64,000 bases of DNA from Cohaesibacter sp. ES.047 (GCF_900215505.1 NZ_LT907844.1:2018501-2082500); one strand, 5' to 3'. Counted from the first letter of the stretch, positions 8,700 to 17,639 are shown. Notes: generated by a model from the letters alone, not told the origin. Translations and numbers: made by a program.

Positions 8700-10327
8700 T
8701 GGACGTCGGAACTATCTCATTGATCCTTGTCATAGGTATGTGCCTGTTGCTTGCCATCGGCGTACCTCTGGCTTTTGCCTCATTCTTCTTGGCCGTTCTG
8801 GTCATGATCATGAAGTTCGAGCCCTCATTGCTGCTCAATCCGCTCACCTTTGGCGACGGAATTCTCACCGGGCGACCCGGTACGGGGCCTCTGTATATTC
8901 TCACGCAGAAGGTTTTCGGGCTTCTGACAGACTATGTCATGATTTCCGTTCCGTTGTTCATCTTCATGGCCGCTTTGCTGGAGCGCTCCGGCATTGCAAA
9001 GGAGATGTACAAGGCGCTTGATTATTGGCTCTCCAGCGTGCGCGGCGGTGTTGCCATCGTGACGTCCCTGATGGCTGTGATCATGGCGGCCATGTCGGGG
9101 ATTGTTGGCGGGGAGGTGGTCCTTCTGGGCCTCATCGCTCTGCCGCAAATGCTACGCCTTGGCTACAATCAATCTCTTGCGGTTGGGACGATCTGTGCCT
9201 CGGGAACGCTGGGAACCATGATCCCTCCGTCGATCGTGCTGATCATGTACGGGCTCATCACGGAAACCTCGATCAAGGCTCTTTTCACAGCTGCATTCCT
9301 GCCCGGTTTCATGCTTGCCTCGATGATCATTCTTTATATCATCATCAGAACCCAGCTTTACCCTGAAGACGCTCCCTTGCCGGAACGCAAGCCGGGTGAT
9401 CCCACCGGGCTTGAAAAATTGAGCATGTTCGCGGCCTTCCTGTCGATGCTGATGTCAGGTGTCTGCGGCTTGCTGTTTTTGCGTGCACTGTTCTTCACGG
9501 TCACGGGGCAGAATGCCAATTTCGGTGAAAATGTTGACCCCATTCCACTGGGCATGGCTTGGCATGTTCCCTGGCTTGCCGGTCTGGTTATTCTGGGTGT
9601 TGTGCTGGTGTTGTTTGTCTTCGGTCGTGAAAGGTCTGCAAGGGGCTGGAAACACGGCAAAGGACTGGTGCCACCCTTCGCCGTCATCAGTGTTGTGCTT
9701 GGATCCATTTACGGTGGTATTACCGGTATTACCGAAGCGGCTGGAATGGGTGCCTTTGCAGTCTTCGTGTTTGCATTGATCCGCGGGGAGGCATCCGTCG
9801 GTCTTCTGTGGGATTCGATGATGCGAACCATGAAATCGACAGGCACGATCCTGTGGGTGACGATCGGTGCTGCTGCTCTTGCAGGGGCCTATACCTTGTC
9901 AGGTGGCCCTCGCTACATTGCAGACCTGATCGTCGGCTCCGAAATGCCCACGATGGTGATCCTTCTGACGATGATGCTCATCCTGCTGTTTATGGGTGCG
10001 TTCATGGATTGGGTCGGGATCGTTCTGCTGATCATCCCCGTCTTCCTGCCGATCGTGCAGCGCATCCCTGTTGAAGAGATCGGGTTCATTGGTCAGCTCA
10101 ATCCTTCGCAGGTGTCGATCTGGTTCGGGGTTCTGTTCTGTATGAACATGCAGGTGAGTTTCCTCTCACCACCCTTCGGGACGGCGGCCTTCTATCTCAA
10201 GTCGGTTGCGCCTGAACACATCTCCCTGACCGATATCTTCAAAGGGTTCTTACCCTTCATCGGTGTGCAGCTTGTGGCGATCTCCGTTCTTCTGATCTGG
10301 CCTGAAATTGTAACCATCCTGCTCTAG
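8699..10327 (+). CDS. dctM: TRAP transporter large permease, DctM subunit
   Basis: Main transport subunit of about 542 residues, with a dozen or more hydrophobic helices. Family motifs include SVPLFIFMAALLERSG, MAAMSGIVGGEVVLLG, GTICASGTLGTMIPPSI and the late FGTAAFYLKSVAP. It is longer than the usual 425 because of an insert around residues 225-310 holding extra hydrophobic segments, a feature of the large DctM branch that pairs with extended DctQ proteins. It starts within the TAATG overlap with dctQ. Sodium-driven uptake of an organic acid is the known role of the family. Confidence 0.92.
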   Translation: MDVGTISLILVIGMCLLLAIGVPLAFASFFLAVLVMIMKFEPSLLLNPLTFGDGILTGRPGTGPLYILTQKVFGLLTDYVMISVPLFIFMAALLERSGIAKEMYKALDYWLSSVRGGVAIVTSLMAVIMAAMSGIVGGEVVLLGLIALPQMLRLGYNQSLAVGTICASGTLGTMIPPSIVLIMYGLITETSIKALFTAAFLPGFMLASMIILYIIIRTQLYPEDAPLPERKPGDPTGLEKLSMFAAFLSMLMSGVCGLLFLRALFFTVTGQNANFGENVDPIPLGMAWHVPWLAGLVILGVVLVLFVFGRERSARGWKHGKGLVPPFAVISVVLGSIYGGITGITEAAGMGAFAVFVFALIRGEASVGLLWDSMMRTMKSTGTILWVTIGAAALAGAYTLSGGPRYIADLIVGSEMPTMVILLTMMLILLFMGAFMDWVGIVLLIIPVFLPIVQRIPVEEIGFIGQLNPSQVSIWFGVLFCMNMQVSFLSPPFGTAAFYLKSVAPEHISLTDIFKGFLPFIGVQLVAISVLLIWPEIVTILL

Positions 10328-10344
10328 GGCAGGGCTCAAAATCA

Positions 10345-10370
10345 GATGTTGGCCGCAACTGGCCAACATC
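10345..10370 (+). terminator. Hairpin after dctM
   Basis: A perfect 10-bp stem (GATGTTGGCC and its complement) with a 6-base loop begins 18 bases after the dctM stop. There is no T-run, so it may act as a transcript-stabilising hairpin rather than an intrinsic terminator. The rest of the 264-base gap to denD shows nothing clear. Confidence 0.55.
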
Positions 10371-10591
10371 GAAATCCACGCCAAGAGCATCCGGGCGAAC
10401 CGATGCAAGTGACGCCCACTGTTCAAGGCAAAACGACTGATCATCACCGAACGGCTTTCACGAGAGCGGCCTTTGCTTAACAAACCGTCTGGCTTTGTCT
10501 GTCTGTAGTTCAATTCTGCCTCGCTTCATGCCGCAAGACCGCGGCCGTGAATAGGCATGTGAGAAAACTCTCGATTTATGGAGAAATTAAA

Positions 10592-11569
10592 ATGAAAATT
10601 CTTGTCACTGGGGCAGGGGGATTTGTTGGTCAGCGCGTTGTGCGAAAGCTAATCGAGCTTGGGACAATCACTGTGGATGGTGTGGAAGCTCCCGTCACCA
10701 CCGTCTATGCCTGCGATCTTTTTGGCGATGCAGTGCAGGGTTTGGCCGATGAGTTCGACGCGGTCGAAGCGCTGGCTGGTGACCTCACGGATCCGGCCAT
10801 GGTGGCCAAGATCAAGGACATCGCACCTGATATCATCCTGCATCTGGCCGCTGTCGTCAGTTCGGCTGCCGAAGCTGACTTTGATCTGGGTATGAAGGTC
10901 AATGTCGACGCATTGCGTTCCCTCATCGACTGCTGCCGGGCACAGCCCAAGCCCCCGGTTCTGGTCTTCACGTCATCGATTGCCGTCTTCAGCTGCGAAG
11001 GCAATGCGGGAATTGACGAGTCATGCACGCCGATGCCGCTCTCTTCCTACGGGATGGAGAAGGTCGTGGGTGAATATCTTGTGCGCGATGCCAGCCGAAA
11101 AGGGTTCGTACGCGGCAGAACAATCCGTTTCCCGACCATCGCCGTTCGCCCCGGTAAACCGAACAGCGCGGCTTCCAGTTTTGCAAGTGGCATCATTCGC
11201 GAGCCTCTGGCAGGGCAAGAAGCGATTTTGCCAGTATCGCGCTCCATCCGTCTTCACCTCGGATCGCCTGATATGGCGGTAGGGTCGGTTGTTCATGCGA
11301 TTTCTCTGAAGCAGGACGTGCTTGGGGATCGCGGCGCCATCACCTTGCCTGGCCTCAGTGTCAGTGTTGAGGAAATGATCGGCGGGCTGCGCGCCATTGC
11401 AGGAGATGATGTGGCTGCGTTGGTCAAGGACCAGCCGGATGCCAAGATCGAAGCCATTGTTGCCACATGGCCGGGGTCCATCACGACGCCGGAAGCTGAA
11501 GCCCTGGGCTTCAAGCCTGACGCGCATTTTGATGATCTCATCACCGCTTACAAGAAAGCCTACGCCTAA
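10592..11569 (+). CDS. denD: D-erythronate dehydrogenase (SDR/epimerase family)
   Basis: NAD-dependent extended short-chain dehydrogenase of about 325 residues. The Rossmann motif GAGGFVG is at residues 7-13, the catalytic Ser at about 129 (VFTSSIAVF) and the YxxxK pair at Tyr153/Lys157 (SSYGMEKVVGEYL). The DenD family oxidises D-erythronate at C3 to 3-oxo-tetronate. This name is favoured over a general sugar epimerase because the isomerase, kinase, decarboxylase and L-threonate dehydrogenase of the same pathway follow within 6 kb. The start at 10592 has GGAGAAAT upstream; the frame opens 45 bases earlier without a ribosome site. Confidence 0.78.
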   Translation: MKILVTGAGGFVGQRVVRKLIELGTITVDGVEAPVTTVYACDLFGDAVQGLADEFDAVEALAGDLTDPAMVAKIKDIAPDIILHLAAVVSSAAEADFDLGMKVNVDALRSLIDCCRAQPKPPVLVFTSSIAVFSCEGNAGIDESCTPMPLSSYGMEKVVGEYLVRDASRKGFVRGRTIRFPTIAVRPGKPNSAASSFASGIIREPLAGQEAILPVSRSIRLHLGSPDMAVGSVVHAISLKQDVLGDRGAITLPGLSVSVEEMIGGLRAIAGDDVAALVKDQPDAKIEAIVATWPGSITTPEAEALGFKPDAHFDDLITAYKKAYA

Positions 11570-11650
11570 CCCTGAAGACGCTTGGAGCGCAGGTCTTGAC
11601 TGGCCTGCGACCCACCCTTTGACCAGATTCCACTAAAGGAAGCGAATATT

Positions 11651-12583
11651 ATGAGCAAGTACAGATGGACGCGCGATAATTGGCCGATTGCCTGTGCGAT
11701 GATCCCCTTTTCTCCGGTGTTGCCTGATGGCACTCTCGTTCAGGATGCGCCAGCCGAGGCGTGGGCTGAAACGTTGGCCCTGATTGCCGACGAAGGATTC
11801 ACCGAGCTTGATCCGACTGATAGCTGGATGCGGGTTGCTGATCTTGAGACATCACGCCTTGAAGACTTCAAGGCTGTCGTCAAGGAAGCCGGGTTGACCA
11901 TTCCGGCAATGTCGACATCGCGTAAATGCGTGATCGACAAGGATGTGGGGGATGAGATGCTGGCCTATTGCCACCGTTTCCTCGACACGGCTGCCGACCT
12001 GGGCGCTAAGGAAGTGGCCTTTGGGCTCTTTGGTCCCATCTTGCCAGCTCAGCAAAAGATGCTGTGGTTCTGGCTCGCCGAAGGCTACAGCAATCCCGAT
12101 GATCCGGAGACATGGCAGCTTGCCGTGAACCGGATCCGTGAGTTGGCCGACCATGCAAAGGAAGTCGGCATCGACATCGCGATGGAGATGTATGAAGACA
12201 CCTATATCGGCACGCCGGACAGCGCTGTTCGCTTCGTCACCGATGTGGATCGCGATAATGTGGGTATCTGTGCCGATATTGGCAACCTTGTGCGGCTACA
12301 TCGTCCCATGGAGAAATGGGACGTCATGCTCGCCAAGGTCGCTCCTTTCATGAAATACTGGCATGTAAAGAACTACATCCGCGATGAGGATCCCGAGAAT
12401 GGAACCTTTGCAACGGCGCCGGTTCCCCTCGAGTTCGGTGTGATCAATTATCGCGAAGCCATCCGGATGGCATTGGCCGAGGGCTTTTCGAGCCCGATCC
12501 TTCTGGAAAACTATGGCGGCGACGGGCTGTCGGTCTGCGGCAAGAACCTGCAGACACTTCGGCGCATTCTGCCGCGCGACTGA
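11651..12583 (+). CDS. Sugar isomerase/epimerase-like TIM-barrel protein
   Basis: About 310 residues of the xylose-isomerase-like TIM barrel (AP endonuclease family 2). Candidate metal ligands are Glu179 (IAMEMYED), Asp209 (GICADIGN), His238 (YWHVKNY) and Glu286 (LLENYGGDG), so it should be a divalent-metal enzyme. It follows denD by 81 bases on the same strand and ends at a strong terminator. The otnI-type isomerase of the pathway is a separate gene next door, so this protein must do something else: perhaps another acid-sugar isomerisation, or the 3-oxo-isoapionate decarboxylase (OiaC) reaction known from the same superfamily. The sequence does not decide. Confidence 0.75.
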   Translation: MSKYRWTRDNWPIACAMIPFSPVLPDGTLVQDAPAEAWAETLALIADEGFTELDPTDSWMRVADLETSRLEDFKAVVKEAGLTIPAMSTSRKCVIDKDVGDEMLAYCHRFLDTAADLGAKEVAFGLFGPILPAQQKMLWFWLAEGYSNPDDPETWQLAVNRIRELADHAKEVGIDIAMEMYEDTYIGTPDSAVRFVTDVDRDNVGICADIGNLVRLHRPMEKWDVMLAKVAPFMKYWHVKNYIRDEDPENGTFATAPVPLEFGVINYREAIRMALAEGFSSPILLENYGGDGLSVCGKNLQTLRRILPRD

Positions 12584-12614
12584 TGTTGCGTGGCTAACAT
12601 AGCCAAGAAACGAG

Positions 12615-12650
12615 AAAAGCCTTGCCGATCATCTGATCGGCAAGGCTTTT
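12615..12650. terminator. Bidirectional terminator
   Basis: A perfect 16-bp stem (AAAAGCCTTGCCGATC and its complement) with the loop ATCT is A-rich on one side and T-rich on the other. It lies between two convergent transcription units and can terminate both. Confidence 0.93.
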
Positions 12651-12673
12651 CTTTTGTCGGTACCTTTGCGGGA

Positions 12674-13435
12674 TTACTTTTTGAGCCAGCCCAAGGTCTG
12701 GTCCGTTGGGGTGTTGCCGGGCTTGTATTCAGCACCAAGCGGCGCAGTCCAACCCAGTTTCTCTGTCATCTCGAAAATGAAATTGTAATTCACTTCCCCA
12801 TGATCTGGTGTCCCCCGATCCGGAACAGACGCGAACTGAATATGCCCGGTCAAAGGCAGCATCTTTTCCAGTCTCCTGACAAGATCCCCTTCCATGATCT
12901 GCAGATGATAGCAGTCGAACATCAGCTTGAGATTGGGCGCGCCGACCTCAAGGATGATCGCTTTTGCCTGCTCTGATGTGGCCAGAAAATAGTTCGGCGC
13001 ATCATAGTGATTGAGGGGCTCGATCAAGATCGTGATGCCGTGTTTCAAGGCTTGCTCGCAGGCATATGTCAAATTGGAGATGAAGGTCGCGTGCGCCTTC
13101 GGGCCTCCTGCAAAACCTGCCATGACATGGACATTTGGCGTGCCAATGCGGGCGGCGTAGTCAAGCGCCTGATCAATGGCCGCACGGGCTTCCTGTTCCC
13201 GTCCCGGGATGGCCGCCGTGCCATTGTCGCCCGAGGCCACATCGCCTCTGATCGTGTTGAGGCCAAGCATGATGAGGCCCGTTTCATCTAGGGCGGCTTT
13301 TACGTCTTCAGCAGGCACCTCAAAGGGCCAGTGACACTCGACGGCATCAAAACCGGCAGCTTTCGCAGCGCGAATGGCGTCAGGCAACGATAGGTCGCTC
13401 CAGAGAAAGCCGAGGTTGGCAGAAAATTGTGTCAT
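12674..13435 (-). CDS. otnI: 2-oxo-tetronate isomerase (hydroxypyruvate isomerase family)
   Basis: About 253 residues of the Hyi-like TIM barrel. The residues equivalent to the metal/catalytic set of hydroxypyruvate isomerase are in place: Glu139 (ILIEPLNHYD), Asp174 (LMFDCYHLQ), Gln200 (HIQFAS) and Glu236 (GAEYKPG), with the N-terminal FSANLGFLW. In the acid-sugar pathway OtnI turns 2-oxo-tetronate, made from L-threonate by LtnD, into 3-oxo-tetronate. Its ATG shares a base with the stop of otnC (TGATG), so it is the last gene of an ltnD-otnK-otnC-otnI operon. Hydroxypyruvate isomerase activity is the main alternative. Confidence 0.85.
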   Translation of the reverse strand: MTQFSANLGFLWSDLSLPDAIRAAKAAGFDAVECHWPFEVPAEDVKAALDETGLIMLGLNTIRGDVASGDNGTAAIPGREQEARAAIDQALDYAARIGTPNVHVMAGFAGGPKAHATFISNLTYACEQALKHGITILIEPLNHYDAPNYFLATSEQAKAIILEVGAPNLKLMFDCYHLQIMEGDLVRRLEKMLPLTGHIQFASVPDRGTPDHGEVNYNFIFEMTEKLGWTAPLGAEYKPGNTPTDQTLGWLKK

Positions 13436-14082
13436 CACTCCCACTCCACATTGAATTTGGTAACCAGATTCTGCACCTGCGTCTCGCTCAGGCCTCTTGG
13501 GCTATGGCCTCTGGTCAATATTGCGAGCCGGGCGGTATCCTCCAACTCCTCGATTGCATTGCACGCGGCTTCAACGTCCTTTGCCGCGACAACCGGACCA
13601 TGATTTGCAAGCATCACGGCAGAGCGTTTGCCTGCCAATCCCTTGACCGCATCACCGATTGCGGCGTCCCCTGGCATGAAGAACGGCAGAAGCTTGACCT
13701 TGCCGAGTTTCATGATGGCGTAGGGTGTGAGATGGGGCAGGAAGTCATCTTCGTCGGCTTCCGGCATCATGGAAAGAGCGACCGAATGGCAAGAGTGCAA
13801 ATGCACCACGGCACCGGCGGTTGAGCGTGTGTCATAGAAGGCGGAATGCAGAGGCATTTCCTTGGTCGGCTTGTCACCGCTGACCAGCATCCCTTTGGCA
13901 TCAAACCGGCTCAGTCTGGCCGGATCCAGTCGGCCAAAGCAAGAACCGGATGGCGAAACCAGAAGGCCGCCATCGGACGTACGTGCGGAGATGTTGCCGG
14001 TTGAGCCGCCGGTCAGACCGCGATCAAACATCGACTTGGCCAGCAGGCACATCAGCTCGCGCAATTGTGCTTCTTCGCTCAT
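13435..14082 (-). CDS. otnC: 3-oxo-tetronate 4-phosphate decarboxylase (class II aldolase family)
   Basis: About 215 residues of the class II aldolase/adducin fold. Zinc ligands are His94 and His96 in HLHSCH and His161 in LANHGP; the catalytic acid is probably Glu75 (KEMPLH). GNISAR near residue 30 binds phosphate. The family member OtnC splits 3-oxo-tetronate 4-phosphate to dihydroxyacetone phosphate and CO2. Its ATG overlaps the end of otnK by four bases, and otnI overlaps its stop, so three enzymes are translationally linked. A fuculose-phosphate-type aldolase is the alternative, but the neighbours argue for OtnC. Confidence 0.87.
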   Translation of the reverse strand: MSEEAQLRELMCLLAKSMFDRGLTGGSTGNISARTSDGGLLVSPSGSCFGRLDPARLSRFDAKGMLVSGDKPTKEMPLHSAFYDTRSTAGAVVHLHSCHSVALSMMPEADEDDFLPHLTPYAIMKLGKVKLLPFFMPGDAAIGDAVKGLAGKRSAVMLANHGPVVAAKDVEAACNAIEELEDTARLAILTRGHSPRGLSETQVQNLVTKFNVEWE

Positions 14083-15356
14083 TGACCTTCGATCTCCTCT
14101 AGCTTGCGGAGTGCATCGTCAAAGAAGCGAACGTCACCGAAGTTGCCTGACTTTAGCGTCAGTGCGATTGTCTTGCCGCCCGTGTTGCAGAAGGACCAGG
14201 GCACACCGGGGGAGATCTCGGCGCTCACATCCAGAGTGGTGACGTCAAGGGCTTTGGTTACGGCGCCCGATGTCTCGCCGCCGGCAACGATGAAGCGTTC
14301 CGCTCCCTGATCGCGTGCAGCGACGGCGAGTTTTGCCAAGGCGTCTTCGACGATTGCGCCTGCTTGCATCGTGCCGAGTTTTTCCTGAGCGATCCTGACC
14401 TGATCCGGTTCTGCTGAAGCATAAATCAGCGGAGCTTTTGCCAGATCCTGCGCCGCAAGCCATTCCAAAGCCTTTTCCGGACCGTTTTCGTCCAGATCCA
14501 GCGGATCGAGCCGATAGCTCGGGGCTGCTTCGCTGTAAGCGGCGACCTGCGCGCGGGTCTTGGCGGAGCAGGAGCCGGACAGGACAATCGCTGTTTTTGC
14601 CAAGTCGGGCACTTGCGTCTTTGCTTCATCCGCAGACAGTACACCCTGTTGCAAATACAAATCTGGCAGAGGCATCGCGATGGCGCTGCCGCCAGTCAGA
14701 AGGGGCATGTCTTGACAGGCTTCGGCGATGAGGTAGAGATCCTCATTGGCCACAGCATCAATCACCACATGGGCAACGCCGTCTTTGCGCAGTTCTTCAA
14801 GCCGTGCCTTGATCGCCTCGGGGCCCTTGGCAACACAGAGCCGATTGGCAAGCCCGACCGGTTTGGTTACTTGCGGCTCAAGCAAACGCATCAGGTTGCT
14901 GTCGCGCATGGGAGTGAGGGGATGGTCCTTCATCGGACTCTCGGCAATGGGCTGTTCACCGACAAACAGGTTGCCCATGAAGATCGAGCGGCCGTTCTCG
15001 GGGAATGCCGGGCAATAGATCGTCTGATCGGTGCCGATTTCTTCCATCAGGGCTTCGGCAATCGGGCCGATGTTGCCCTTAGCTGTGGAATCAAAAGTCG
15101 AGCAGTATTTCCAGAAGAAGTGCGTTGCACCAGCCCGTTTCAGCCAGTCGTAGGCTGCGCGTACTTCCGGCAGGGCTTCATCAAACGGTGCAGTTCTGCA
15201 TTTCAAGGCGATGACTTCGAATGTCGTCGCGTCCGTTGGCTCTTCCGATGGCACGCCCATCCGCAGGGATACTTTCACCCCAGAGCGTGCCAACAGACCG
15301 GCCAGATCTGTTGCTCCTGTAAAATCATCGGCTATGCAGCCAAGCAAGGTTCCCAT
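14079..15356 (-). CDS. otnK: 3-oxo-tetronate kinase (DUF1537 four-carbon acid sugar kinase)
   Basis: About 425 residues with both DUF1537 domains: the N-terminal sugar-binding part opens with GCIADDFTGATDLAG and has KYCSTFDSTAKGNIG and AFPENGR; the C-terminal nucleotide-binding part has VLSGSCSAKTRAQV and VAGGETSGAV. It phosphorylates 3-oxo-tetronate at O4 with ATP. Two in-frame ATGs lie at 15362 and 15356; the second is preferred because AGGAGG is eight bases upstream of it but only two from the first. It is the second of two DUF1537 kinases in the window, and differs strongly from the one at 46.2 kb. Confidence 0.88.
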   Translation of the reverse strand: MGTLLGCIADDFTGATDLAGLLARSGVKVSLRMGVPSEEPTDATTFEVIALKCRTAPFDEALPEVRAAYDWLKRAGATHFFWKYCSTFDSTAKGNIGPIAEALMEEIGTDQTIYCPAFPENGRSIFMGNLFVGEQPIAESPMKDHPLTPMRDSNLMRLLEPQVTKPVGLANRLCVAKGPEAIKARLEELRKDGVAHVVIDAVANEDLYLIAEACQDMPLLTGGSAIAMPLPDLYLQQGVLSADEAKTQVPDLAKTAIVLSGSCSAKTRAQVAAYSEAAPSYRLDPLDLDENGPEKALEWLAAQDLAKAPLIYASAEPDQVRIAQEKLGTMQAGAIVEDALAKLAVAARDQGAERFIVAGGETSGAVTKALDVTTLDVSAEISPGVPWSFCNTGGKTIALTLKSGNFGDVRFFDDALRKLEEIEGQ

Positions 15357-15484
15357 TGGCATATCCTCCTGGGCATAATGGCTTTGATTGAGTGTGGGCG
15401 AGCCGTCTTTGGGAAAGCTGATCTAGGGTCGATCAACAAACGCGGACTGTTCGCCCAATTTCGTGTAGTGGTCGGCCTTGCAGA

Positions 15485-16375
15485 TCAGTCCATGCCGGGC
15501 AGGGTGATGCCTGCATTGCGGGCGTAGACCTTGGCAACGGCCGCGTCGTCTTCCATGCCGAGGCCTGTGCCCGCTGCCGCAAGATATTGTTGCAGAGCTG
15601 CCGCGGTGATCGGAGCGCCGAATTTGGCACCCTTGGCAATGTCGAGGACAATGCCCAGATCCTTCAGCCAGATGTTGATTGCGGAGTGGGGGGTATAATC
15701 GCCAGCAACAATATGAGGCGCGCGGTTCTCGAGCATCCAGCTGGTGCCTGCGCATTTGGAAATGACCTCGACAAAACTTGCCGGATCAACCCCTTGCGTC
15801 ATGCCGAAGGTGATGGCTTCGCCCATTGCTGCGATGTGAATCCCCGCCAGCATCTGGTTGACTGCTTTCATTGCGGAGCCTGCGCCTGCGCTGTCTCCCA
15901 ACCGGAAAACCGTTTCTGCAGTGGCATCGAGTAGCGCTTCTGCAGCGGCATAGGCAGCCGGGGTCGCTGACGACAGGATGGAGAGCTGGCCTTGTGCCGC
16001 TTTGATCGCGCCTCCTGAAATCGGTGCGTCCACGTAATGGACACCGACCTCAGCACATTTCGCTTCCATTGAGCGCGCGAAATCCGGCGCAACGGTCGCG
16101 CAGGACATAACGACTGCGCCTTTCTTGAGTTTGGAAAGAATGCCCTCGTCGCCGACGAGGACTGCCTCGGTCTGTGCTGCGTTGAGAACAATCAGTACGG
16201 CCGCGTCAAGGTCGGGGGCGATATCGGCGAGCTCTGCAGACTTTCCGCCCTCATCGACAAGGCTTTGCATCCGCTCAGGCACGATATCATATCCGTAAGT
16301 GTCATGCCCCGCCCGTATCAGGCTTTGTGCCATGCCGTAGCCCATGGAACCGAGACCGATTGCTGCTACCTTCAT
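15485..16375 (-). CDS. ltnD: L-threonate dehydrogenase (beta-hydroxyacid dehydrogenase family)
   Basis: About 296 residues. The NAD-binding GLGSMG motif is at residues 7-12, the substrate motif DAPISGG at 116-122, and the catalytic Lys170 with Asn173 in MKAVNQML, the standard 3-hydroxyisobutyrate dehydrogenase pattern. LtnD oxidises L-threonate at C2 to 2-oxo-tetronate for OtnI. It is the first gene of the minus-strand operon, and its promoter faces the LacI-type regulator across a palindromic operator. The start at 16375 has GGAGGAAGGAATACCAAG upstream; the frame opens 39 bases earlier. A tartronate-semialdehyde reductase role is possible but fits the neighbours less well. Confidence 0.83.
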   Translation of the reverse strand: MKVAAIGLGSMGYGMAQSLIRAGHDTYGYDIVPERMQSLVDEGGKSAELADIAPDLDAAVLIVLNAAQTEAVLVGDEGILSKLKKGAVVMSCATVAPDFARSMEAKCAEVGVHYVDAPISGGAIKAAQGQLSILSSATPAAYAAAEALLDATAETVFRLGDSAGAGSAMKAVNQMLAGIHIAAMGEAITFGMTQGVDPASFVEVISKCAGTSWMLENRAPHIVAGDYTPHSAINIWLKDLGIVLDIAKGAKFGAPITAAALQQYLAAAGTGLGMEDDAAVAKVYARNAGITLPGMD

Positions 16376-16460
16376 CTTGGTATTCCTTCCTCCAGCAATT
16401 CCAGTATTTGGCAAATTGCCTTGCCAACTCCGAAGAGTGTTTGTAATGTAATCAAGTTGG

Positions 16461-16492
16461 TATCGGTACCGATATCGATACCGTTACCGATA
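16461..16492. promoter_or_regulatory. LacI-type operator between ltnD and its regulator
   Basis: A perfect 14-bp palindrome TATCGGTACCGATA at 16461-16474 overlaps a second, imperfect copy (TATCGATACC-GTTACCGATA) ending at 16492. Both have the central CpG or TA symmetry usual for LacI-family sites. The pair lies in the divergent promoter region of ltnD and the LacI gene, so the regulator probably controls both directions. Confidence 0.75.
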
Positions 16493-16612
16493 ACAGAATA
16501 TTGGATCGAAGACGCTACTCTGTCAAGATCAAATGCGGGTGCACACAGGGCATCGAGTGACGCAATCACTAGAAAACCAGAGGGTTTTCGCCAGCAAGGA
16601 CACAGGTCGATC

Positions 16613-17608
16613 ATGCCGAGAGTGACATTACTGGATGTGGCCAAAGCTGCCGCTGTCAGCAAGATGACCGCATCCAGAGCCTTGAGAGAGCATTCTGACG
16701 TTGCGGCGGAAACCCGCGAGAGAGTGCGCAAGGTTGCCGCCGAGATGGGCTATGTGCCCAATCAGATGGCCTCCATGCTATCCGCCAAGTCCTCATTGAT
16801 CATTCCGATGATCATTCCCTCGATATCGAACAGTGTCTTTGCGGACATTGTTGCCCATGCCCAGCCGCTGCTGCTGGAAGCGGGTTTTCAGATGATGCTT
16901 TTCAACACCGACTATTCCCTTGATCAGGAAGAAAAGGCCATTGCCGCGTTGATGGCCTGGTCTCCGGCTGCGTTCATCCTGTCGGGCGTCGATCACACGG
17001 AGCAGTCGAAACTGCAATTGAAGAATGCAGGGTTTCCTGTGGTGGAAATGATGGATCTGACTGAAGACCCTATCGATCTTGCTGTCGGATTCGATCACTT
17101 TCTGGCTGGTGCCGATATGGCCCGATATCTCATCGGGCGCGGGTACAAGCGTTTTGCCTTTTGCGGCAATCAGCTCAACATGGACACGAGGGCCTACAAG
17201 CGTTTCGTCGGCTTCAGGGATACGCTTCAAGCAAATGGCTTCATCGAGCCTTCGCTGTTCAATATCGATGAGCCGGAAGGTGTCCTCACGCAAGATGTCT
17301 TTCAAAGCATGGTGAACGCCAAAGACGGCCTCGATTGCATCTATTTCAGCAACGATGATCTGGCGATTTCTGCTCTCCTGCTGTGTGCTCGGCTCGGGAT
17401 TTCCGTTCCCGATCAGTTGGCAATTGCCGGGTTCAACGACATTCCTCTTGGGCGGCAGATCACGCCCCGCTTGACCACCACGCGAACCCCGCGCGGTTTG
17501 ATCGGCGAGAAAACGGCGCAATATGCTCTTGATGCGATCAAGAGAAAGGAAGGCATTCCGCGGGTTCTTGATCTGAAGTCGGAACTGGTCCCCCGCGAAA
17601 GCGCCTGA
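16613..17608 (+). CDS. LacI-family transcriptional regulator
   Basis: About 331 residues. The N-terminal helix-turn-helix and hinge are typical (TLLDVAKAAAVSKMTASRALRE, then VRKVAAEMGYVPNQMAS), followed by a periplasmic-binding-protein-like ligand domain ending in the usual IAGFNDIPLGRQITPRLTT segment. The ATG at 16613 is chosen because LacI proteins begin a few residues before this helix; the frame is open for 116 codons upstream without a credible start. It is divergent from ltnD and probably represses the otn operon until a tetronate or a pathway intermediate binds. Confidence 0.9.
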   Translation: MPRVTLLDVAKAAAVSKMTASRALREHSDVAAETRERVRKVAAEMGYVPNQMASMLSAKSSLIIPMIIPSISNSVFADIVAHAQPLLLEAGFQMMLFNTDYSLDQEEKAIAALMAWSPAAFILSGVDHTEQSKLQLKNAGFPVVEMMDLTEDPIDLAVGFDHFLAGADMARYLIGRGYKRFAFCGNQLNMDTRAYKRFVGFRDTLQANGFIEPSLFNIDEPEGVLTQDVFQSMVNAKDGLDCIYFSNDDLAISALLLCARLGISVPDQLAIAGFNDIPLGRQITPRLTTTRTPRGLIGEKTAQYALDAIKRKEGIPRVLDLKSELVPRESA

Positions 17609-17615
17609 GCCTGAG

Positions 17616-17639
17616 GGTGCAGCTCATTTAAGCTGCACC
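17616..17639. terminator. Shared hairpin between convergent LacI gene and tctA
   Basis: A 9-bp perfect stem (GGTGCAGCT and its complement) with a 6-base loop. The stop codon of tctA lies in the loop, so the two transcripts end in the same structure. There is no long T-run. Confidence 0.65.
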
